A stretch of 11,434 nucleotides of DNA from Pseudomonadota bacterium (GTDB taxonomy: Bacteria > Myxococcota > Myxococcia > Myxococcales > Anaeromyxobacteraceae): positions 1 to 11,434 of the forward strand of contig JAEZXM010000507.1 of the NCBI GenBank assembly GCA_023419875.1. Reading direction: 5' to 3'. This document shows, piece after piece, positions 6,699 to 11,434 of the stretch (positions are counted from its first letter, which is position 1; each line of letters starts with the position of its first letter). The notes beneath the pieces were generated by a model. That model did no database searches. It had not been told where the DNA came from and saw nothing but the letters and a program-made list of their open reading frames with translations. A program made the translations under genes and the position numbers.

Positions 6699-8107
6699 GG
6701 CGCCCTCCCGAGGCGGAGGTACGGGGCCGCCGTGTCGGCGGGGTCCGGGCCCGCGTGGACGACGTACGCCGCGCCGGGGTCGGCGATGGGAATGTCCACC
6801 GCGCTCACCCAGTGATCCTCGTACGACGCCACGTACACCCGTACGTTGCCGTTCCCCATGTCCCTGCTCGTGAGCCCGGAGGGCATGTGGCCGACCTCGG
6901 GCACCCCGCTCGCCAGCCGCCCGATCACCTTCGCCACCGCCCCCGTCTCGTCGTCGTAGATCCAGACCACGTCGTCGGTCACCGCTGCCGTCACCACGAT
7001 GTCGCCCTGCGGGCGATCGATCACGAGCACCTCGCCGGCGATCCTCCCGATGTCCACGTCGTCGATCCACCGCGCCTCGACCCCGCCCAGCCCCGACTCG
7101 GCCAGCTCCAGGACGACCAGCTTCCCGCCGATGTCGTTCGCGGGCCGCTGCTCGATCAGGCGCGCGAGGTCTGCGTCGTACAGGCGGACCGAGACATACA
7201 TCCGCCGGCAGCTCACGCCGCCGAACACGCACGGGCGCTCCTCGCTGGAGAGGGCGATCGCGTTGGGCTCCGCGCCGGCCAGGTGCGCGGAGAGGTCGAT
7301 CCCCGCGATCTCCACGCGGCAATGGCCCTGCGAGCCGTCCTGGACGCCGTCGGAGGTCGGCTTGCAGCCGCCGCCGATGTCGATCCAGCGGATCGGCGCG
7401 CGAAGCTCGTGCTCACGCGTCGTGAAGTACAGCCGGTCCCGATCGCGGTCCCACGCGAAGCTCCGGGCCGCGCCGTCGCCCGTGAACACGCGGACCACCG
7501 GCGGCGGGAACGTGTTCGAGGAGAGATCGAGCTGGGCGAGGTAGCCTCGCTCGTCGGTCCCGCGCTGGAAGCTCACCCAGGCCCGGGCCTTCCGGTCCGA
7601 TCCACATGTGAGCGCCGCCTCGTACGGATGCGCGGCGCCGGCGATCGGCAACCTGACCTGGAGCGTCTCCGTTTCGCCAGGGGAGAACGGCAACTCGACG
7701 AAGTGCAGCGACTCCTCCGAGCGCCCCGGGACCATGGCGAACGGCGCGGCGACCGGGAGCTCGGGGAGATCGCACCCTGCGGCCTCCTCGGAGGTCACGA
7801 GCCGCAGCTTCCCCGCCAGGTACGGCAGCGGCGCCCCGCCCACGATCGCGCCCGAGTCCTGGTCGAGCCCAAGGATGGACCCGCCCTCGAACGCGAGGTC
7901 CTGGTCCGCGTTCACGACCAGGAGCTGACCGCCGGAGAGGGCGAGCCACGCGGGATAGTGGAGCTGGTCGAGCGGCGCGGCCGGTCGATCGGCGCCCCTC
8001 GCGCAGGCGAGCAGGAGCGCGAGCGTCAGGGGGAGCGGGCGGGAGAGGAGCTGGTGCACGAGGCGGGGCGAACCGTAGCTTCGAGGATCGAGCGCGGTCA
8101 AGGGCAT
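6695..8107 (-). CDS. Beta-propeller lipoprotein, function unknown (470 aa or 454 aa)
   Basis: Exported lipoprotein whose body (about 45-440) shows repeated blade-like segments of the YVTN/YncE type: LLVVNADQDLAFEGGSILGL near 62-81, RLYFTTREHE near 225, RMYVSVRLYDADLARL near 302, GDIVVTAAVTDDVVWIYD near 368 and VRVYVASYEDHWVSAVDI near 422. I estimate six or seven blades. The lipobox is LLLAC with C35; six further cysteines could form disulfides. The ATG at 8107 lies 11 bases after the glyS stop but has no Shine-Dalgarno sequence and gives an unusually long signal peptide. A GTG at 8059 (residue 17) gives an 18-residue signal peptide, VHQLLSRPLPLTLALLLA before the cysteine, and may be the true start; it also lacks a clear ribosome site, so the choice is open. 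The stop overlaps the start of the next lipoprotein gene by four bases. Propeller lipoproteins often act as binding scaffolds, but nothing here identifies a ligand. Confidence 0.85.
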   Translation of the reverse strand: MPLTALDPRSYGSPRLVHQLLSRPLPLTLALLLACARGADRPAAPLDQLHYPAWLALSGGQLLVVNADQDLAFEGGSILGLDQDSGAIVGGAPLPYLAGKLRLVTSEEAAGCDLPELPVAAPFAMVPGRSEESLHFVELPFSPGETETLQVRLPIAGAAHPYEAALTCGSDRKARAWVSFQRGTDERGYLAQLDLSSNTFPPPVVRVFTGDGAARSFAWDRDRDRLYFTTREHELRAPIRWIDIGGGCKPTSDGVQDGSQGHCRVEIAGIDLSAHLAGAEPNAIALSSEERPCVFGGVSCRRMYVSVRLYDADLARLIEQRPANDIGGKLVVLELAESGLGGVEARWIDDVDIGRIAGEVLVIDRPQGDIVVTAAVTDDVVWIYDDETGAVAKVIGRLASGVPEVGHMPSGLTSRDMGNGNVRVYVASYEDHWVSAVDIPIADPGAAYVVHAGPDPADTAAPYLRLGRAP

Positions 8108-8118
8108 GAGGGAGCGGT

Positions 8119-10281
8119 TCAGGCCGAGGGCCCGGCCGGCAGCTCGGCCTGGATCCGGCGGAAGTCGGCGACGTCCTGGAAGAGGGCGCCGACGCGCTTG
8201 AGGAGACCGAGCCGGTTGGCGCGGAGCCCCGGGTCGTCTGCCATCACCAGCACGTCGTCGAAGAACCGGGCCACGGCGGGCTCGAGGGTTGCGACGTTCC
8301 GGAGCACCGCCGGGTAGTCCCGGGCGGCGCGCCGCGCGTTCACCTCCTGCTCGACCCGGAGGAGCTCGGCGTGCAGGTGCCGCTCGGCGTCGTCGGCGAG
8401 CAGGGCCGCGTTCACCTCCGCCCCCGCGCCGATGCCGGCCTTCTCCTGGATGTTGGCGACCCGCTTGAACGCCACGGCGAGCGGCGTGAAGTCCGGCCGC
8501 GCCTTCACCTGCGCGAGCGCCTCCAGGCGCCGGCGCGCGTCCACCACGTCGTCGAAGCCCGCGGCGAGGACCGCCTCGACGAGGTCGGCCGGGTGCTCCT
8601 CGCTCCAGAGCGCGCGCACACGGCCCCGGACGAAGTCGAGCACCTGCGCAGCCACGGCCTTCCGGTCGGCGGCGAGCTTCACGCCCGAGAGCGTGTCGAG
8701 GGTCCGGTCCACCGCCTGCGAGAGCGACAGGTGGTAGCCGCGCGTGAGGAGGATGCGGAGGATGGCGATCGCCGCCCGCCGCAACCCGTACGGATCGGCC
8801 GCGCCGGTGGCCTTCTCCCCCACCCCGACGATGCCCACGAGCTGGTGCAGCCGATCGGCGAGGCCGACGATCGCGCCGAGGTCGCCCCTGGGCATGACCT
8901 CGGAGGCGCCGATCGGCCGGTAGTGGTCCTCGATGGCGTCGGCGATCTCGGGGCGCTTGCCCTCGAGCCGGGCGTAGTGCGCGCCCATGATCCCCTGCAG
9001 CTCGGGGAACTCGCCCACCATCCCGGTGTTGAGATCGACCTTGGCGAGCCGGGCCACCTCGGCCAGATCGGCGAGCAGGCCCTCCTTGCCGAGCGCGCGG
9101 GCGAGCGCCTCGGCCACGGCGCCGATGCGGCCGACGCGGTCGAGCTCGCTGCCGAGCCTGGCCAGATACGTCCGGCGGGCGAGGTCGGGGACACGGTCGT
9201 CGAGCTTCCGCTTGCGGTCCTCCTCGAAGAAGAACCGCGCGTCGGCGAGCCGCGCCCGGAGCACCCGCTCGTAGCCGTGGCGCGCGACCTTCGCATCCTT
9301 CACAGCCGTGGCCGAGACGGCGACGAAGCGGTTGGCGAGCTTCCCCTCCCCGTCCACCACCGCGAAGTACCGCTGGTGGTTCCGCAGCTCGGAGATGACC
9401 ACCTCCGCCGGCAATTCCAGATTCGACCGCTCGAACTCGCCCGCGATCGCCGTCGGCTCCTCCACGAGGTAGAGCACCTCATCGAGGAGCGCCGGGTCGG
9501 ACCGGATCGCTCCGCCCGCGGCCCTGGCGGCCTTCTCCAGCGTCGCGTGGAGGGCGGCCCGCCGCTCCGCCGGATCGACGAGCACGTGCGCCTTCCGGAG
9601 CCTGGTGACGTAGTCCTCGGGCGTGCCGGCGAGGGGGATCGCTTTGGGCGCGAGGAAGCGGTGGCCGAAGGTGACCGCGCCGGAGCGGAGCTCTCCGTGG
9701 CGAACGTCGAGCTTCCTCCCGCCGTGGAGCGCGGCGATCCACCGGACCGGCCGGGCGAAGGTCACCTCGTCCCAGCGCGAGCGCATCGCCTTCCGGAAGC
9801 GGATGCCGCCGACGAGCCTTTCCAGCATTCCCGGCAGCACCTCGCCCGCGGGCTTCCCCTGCTCGACCTTGGTGACCGCGAGCCGCTCGCCCTTGGGCGT
9901 CGACGCGCGCTCGAGCGCGGAGACCTCCACGCCCTGGCTCCGCGCGAAGCCGATCGCCGCCGGGGTCGGATTGCCGTCCTTGTCGAACGCCTGCGCGACC
10001 GGGGGCCCGAAGGCCTGGCTCTGCGCGTCCGTCTGGCGCGGGGCCACGGCGCGGGCCCAGACGGCGAGGCGCCGGGGCGTGCCGACGGCCTTCACCTCGC
10101 CGTGCGCGAGCCGCGCCTCGTCGAGCGCCTTGGCGAGATCGGCCTCGAGCTGCTGGAGCGCGGGCGGGACGAAGCCGGCGGGGATCTCCTCGGCGCCGAT
10201 CTCGAGGAGGAGGTCGGACGAGCCCTGGGCCTTCTTCGCCGCGGGGCGCTTCGCCTTCGGCGTCTTCTTCACTGGGCTCAT
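8119..10281 (-). CDS. glyS: Glycine--tRNA ligase beta subunit (720 aa)
   Basis: Beta subunit of the bacterial alpha2-beta2 glycyl-tRNA synthetase; it contributes tRNA binding and is needed with GlyQ for Gly-tRNA formation in the cytoplasm. Family landmarks: LLLEIGAEEIPAGF (24-37), GTPRRLAVWA (67-76), ARPVRWIAALHG (176-187), HQRYFAV (302-308), ARFFFEED (348-355), NTGMVGEFPELQGIMGAHYA (418-437) and DPYGLRRAAIAIL (496-508), followed by the C-terminal anticodon-binding-type region to the end. It is about 30 residues longer than the E. coli protein (689), mostly from a basic tail (KKTPKAKRPAAKK, 5-17) before the conserved start. The ATG overlaps the glyQ stop as ATGA and is preceded by GGGAGG four bases upstream, so the tail is probably translated. 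A lipoprotein gene begins 11 bases after the stop, indicating co-transcription. Confidence 0.97.
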   Translation of the reverse strand: MSPVKKTPKAKRPAAKKAQGSSDLLLEIGAEEIPAGFVPPALQQLEADLAKALDEARLAHGEVKAVGTPRRLAVWARAVAPRQTDAQSQAFGPPVAQAFDKDGNPTPAAIGFARSQGVEVSALERASTPKGERLAVTKVEQGKPAGEVLPGMLERLVGGIRFRKAMRSRWDEVTFARPVRWIAALHGGRKLDVRHGELRSGAVTFGHRFLAPKAIPLAGTPEDYVTRLRKAHVLVDPAERRAALHATLEKAARAAGGAIRSDPALLDEVLYLVEEPTAIAGEFERSNLELPAEVVISELRNHQRYFAVVDGEGKLANRFVAVSATAVKDAKVARHGYERVLRARLADARFFFEEDRKRKLDDRVPDLARRTYLARLGSELDRVGRIGAVAEALARALGKEGLLADLAEVARLAKVDLNTGMVGEFPELQGIMGAHYARLEGKRPEIADAIEDHYRPIGASEVMPRGDLGAIVGLADRLHQLVGIVGVGEKATGAADPYGLRRAAIAILRILLTRGYHLSLSQAVDRTLDTLSGVKLAADRKAVAAQVLDFVRGRVRALWSEEHPADLVEAVLAAGFDDVVDARRRLEALAQVKARPDFTPLAVAFKRVANIQEKAGIGAGAEVNAALLADDAERHLHAELLRVEQEVNARRAARDYPAVLRNVATLEPAVARFFDDVLVMADDPGLRANRLGLLKRVGALFQDVADFRRIQAELPAGPSA

Positions 10282-11198
10282 CGCGCCTCCCGGGCCGCAC
10301 GAGCCGCCTCGACCGCGGCCGCCCGTTCACCTTCGGGCAACAGCGGGAACCCCAGCGCCTCACGCATGTCGAGGTACCCGCGGGCGCAGGCGTGGGCGAG
10401 CGCCCGGACGCGGCCGATGTATGCGGCGCGCTCGGTCACGCTGATCGCGCCGCGCGCGTCCAGGTTGTTGAAGGTGTGGGAGCACTTCAGGCAGTAATCG
10501 TACGCCGGCAGCGGCAGCCCCTCGCCGATGAGCCGCTTGCACTCCGCCTCGTAGGTCTCGAACAGGCCGAAGAGCATCTTCGCGTCCGACTTCTGGAACG
10601 AGTACGTGCTCATCTCCACCTCGTTCCGGTGGAACACCTCGCGGTAGCGGACGCCCTTCACCCACTCCACGTCGAAGACGTTCTCCACGTCCTGCAGGTA
10701 CATGGCGATCCGCTCGAGGCCGTACGTCAGCTCGGCCGCGACGGGCTTCACCTCGAAGCCGCCCGCCTGCTGGAAGTAGGTGTACTGGGTGATCTCCATC
10801 CCGTCGCACCAGACCTCCCAGCCGAGGCCCCAGGCGCCGAGCGTCGGGCTCTCCCAGTCATCCTCGACGAACCGGATGTCGTGCGCGCGCGGATCGATCC
10901 CGATGGCCCTCAGCGAGCCGAGGTAGATCTCCTGCACGTCGGGCGGGTTGGGTTTCAGAATGACCTGGAACTGATGGTGCTGGTACAGACGGTTTGGGTT
11001 CTCTCCGTACCGGCCGTCGGCCGGGCGCCGCGACGGCTCCACGTAGGCGACGTTCCAGGGCTCCGGCCCGAGCACGCGCAGGAAGGTCGCGGGGTTCATC
11101 GTCCCGGCGCCGACCTCCTGGTCGTAGCCCTGGGCGAGGATGCAGTTTCGCCCCGCCCAGTAGGCCTGGAGCTTCAAGATCAGGTCCTGAAAGTACAC
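10278..11198 (-). CDS. glyQ: Glycine--tRNA ligase alpha subunit (306 aa)
   Basis: Catalytic-domain subunit (class II synthetase fold) of the heterotetrameric glycyl-tRNA synthetase, which activates glycine with ATP. Conserved blocks are intact: EVGAGTMNPATFLRVLGPEP (28-47), VEPSRRPADGRYGENPNRL (53-71), HDIRFVEDDWESPTLGAWGL (106-125), a GWEVWCDGMEITQYTYFQQ stretch, ELTYGLERIAMYL, and ISVTERAAYIGRVR near the C-terminus. Start choice: the same frame opens with a TTG at 11252, but the GTG at 11198 has GGAGG five bases upstream and gives MYFQDLILKLQAYW, which matches the usual start of this family (x-F-Q-D-L-I-L). It also gives a length close to E. coli GlyQ (303). The upstream TTG belongs to a -35 box. 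It is followed without a gap by glyS (ATGA overlap). Confidence 0.97.
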   Translation of the reverse strand: MYFQDLILKLQAYWAGRNCILAQGYDQEVGAGTMNPATFLRVLGPEPWNVAYVEPSRRPADGRYGENPNRLYQHHQFQVILKPNPPDVQEIYLGSLRAIGIDPRAHDIRFVEDDWESPTLGAWGLGWEVWCDGMEITQYTYFQQAGGFEVKPVAAELTYGLERIAMYLQDVENVFDVEWVKGVRYREVFHRNEVEMSTYSFQKSDAKMLFGLFETYEAECKRLIGEGLPLPAYDYCLKCSHTFNNLDARGAISVTERAAYIGRVRALAHACARGYLDMREALGFPLLPEGERAAAVEAARAAREAR

Positions 11199-11203
11199 AC
11201 GCG

Positions 11204-11208
11204 CCTCC
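11204..11208 (-). promoter_or_regulatory. Ribosome binding site that decides the glyQ start
   Basis: GGAGG on the minus strand, five bases before the GTG at 11198. Neither the TTG at 11252 nor the in-frame GTG at 11225 has such a site, so this is the main sequence evidence for the shorter GlyQ. Confidence 0.65.
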
Positions 11209-11223
11209 GCGAGCGAAGTCGGC

Positions 11224-11252
11224 ACCGTAGGGCCGTAAGGCCGCGGTGTCAA
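11224..11252 (-). promoter_or_regulatory. Candidate glyQS promoter
   Basis: On the minus strand a perfect TTGACA (11252-11247) is followed by exactly 17 bases and TACGGT (11229-11224). The -10 hexamer matches TATAAT at only three positions, but the -35 is exact and the spacing ideal. Transcription would begin near 11217, leaving about 19 bases before the GTG with its GGAGG. The spacer contains GGCC-TTAC-GGCC, a small dyad of unknown importance. No room remains for a T-box or other long leader. Confidence 0.5.
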
Positions 11253-11262
11253 ACGGAGATTC

Positions 11263-11280
11263 GCCGCGCCGGGACGCGGC
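11263..11280 (-). terminator. GC hairpin directly after the probable recO stop
   Basis: GCCGCG (11263-11268), a six-base loop and CGCGGC (11275-11280) form a perfect all-GC 6-bp stem that begins at the base after the stop codon on the minus strand. No T tract follows. Its place between the recO stop and the glyQ -35 box suggests it may separate the two transcripts, perhaps incompletely. Confidence 0.4.
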
Positions 11281-11434
11281 TCAGCCCTCCAGCACGGGGC
11301 CGACCTCGTCGAGAAAACGCCTCGCCGAAAGCGTTCTTCCCAGGTGGTGCGACACGAAGGCGCCGAGGGCGTCCCGCAGCTCGTGCCCGACGGGAGCGTC
11401 GATGGGCTCCGCCCCGGCGGAGGCGAGCGTCCCG
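11281..11434 (-). CDS. recO: Probable RecO C-terminus (partial, last 50 aa)
   Basis: The frame is open from the right edge of the window to a TGA at 11281-11283 and encodes 50 residues; the 5' part lies outside the window. The tail reads HELRDALGAFVSHHLGR, then TLSARRFLDEVG. This resembles the C-terminal helices of RecO, the RecFOR mediator that helps load RecA on gapped DNA: a run of hydrophobic helix, H-H-L-G-R, then S-x-R-F-L. A recO gene next to glyQ is a gene order I recall from other deltaproteobacterial lineages, which supports the call. With only 50 residues and no zinc-binding cysteines in the visible part, the identity stays tentative. The gap to the glyQ start is 82 bases. Confidence 0.55.
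   Translation of the reverse strand, partial: GTLASAGAEPIDAPVGHELRDALGAFVSHHLGRTLSARRFLDEVGPVLEG

Noticed and set aside
4068..6815. A 915-codon plus-strand frame opposite the large lipoprotein gene
   Set aside because: Composition (R, G, A, D, H) is typical of an antisense frame. The minus-strand frame has a clear signal peptide, lipobox, ribosome site and GTGA overlap instead.
6699..7322. N-terminal extension of the large lipoprotein to a start at 7322
   Set aside because: The added residues are arginine/glycine-rich out-of-frame sequence of the upstream lipoprotein gene and would place the signal peptide about 208 residues inside the protein.
8371..10497. A 708-codon plus-strand frame opposite glyS and part of glyQ
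   Set aside because: Antisense shadow of two well-supported genes, with arginine-rich low-complexity composition and no domain.
11199..11280. T-box or glycine riboswitch in front of glyQ
   Set aside because: The gap is only 82 bases, already holds a hairpin and a promoter, and shows no T-box sequence or antiterminator.

Overview
The base composition is extremely GC-rich, with very GC-rich third codon positions and long open antisense frames. Together with gene content (heterodimeric glyQ/glyS, a short DivIVA protein, a likely ribbon-helix-helix/FHA fusion, large secreted lipoproteins) this points to a Myxococcota chromosome, most likely Anaeromyxobacter-like. The genus is an inference from style and gene order, not from a database match. 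The window is almost wall-to-wall coding and looks like ordinary chromosomal backbone plus one less characterised lipoprotein pair. I see no mobile element, tRNA, rRNA, CRISPR array or integration scar.

Layout, left to right. Bases 1-135 hold a candidate promoter and the Shine-Dalgarno site of a plus-strand DivIVA-family gene (136-648). This gene converges on polA, which ends at 661. The two stop codons sit in opposite arms of one perfect hairpin (646-663). Everything to the right of 661 is on the minus strand. In transcription order (right to left) it runs: the 3' end of a probable recO (11434-11281), a hairpin and a glyQ promoter, glyQ (11198-10278), glyS (10281-8119), a beta-propeller lipoprotein (8107-6695), a second, 859-residue lipoprotein (6698-4119), a probable RHH-FHA regulator (4048-3455), and polA (3381-661).

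How the genes fit together. glyQ and glyS share an ATGA overlap and make the two subunits of glycyl-tRNA synthetase. The first lipoprotein gene starts only 11 bases after glyS, and the second overlaps the first by GTGA, so all four are probably one transcript. An essential translation operon therefore appears to carry two exported lipoproteins whose function cannot be read from sequence. The FHA gene has its own 70-base upstream gap containing a perfect 12-bp palindrome, a plausible operator for its own N-terminal DNA-binding domain. PolA keeps its 5' nuclease and polymerase sites, but its proofreading domain appears to lack the catalytic acidic residues.

The points most worth a second look are the RHH-FHA protein with its palindrome, the two lipoproteins tied to glyQS, the glyQ start (an upstream TTG is really part of a -35 box), and the stop-codon hairpin between divIVA and polA. 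I found no convincing evidence of an undescribed defence or mobile system.
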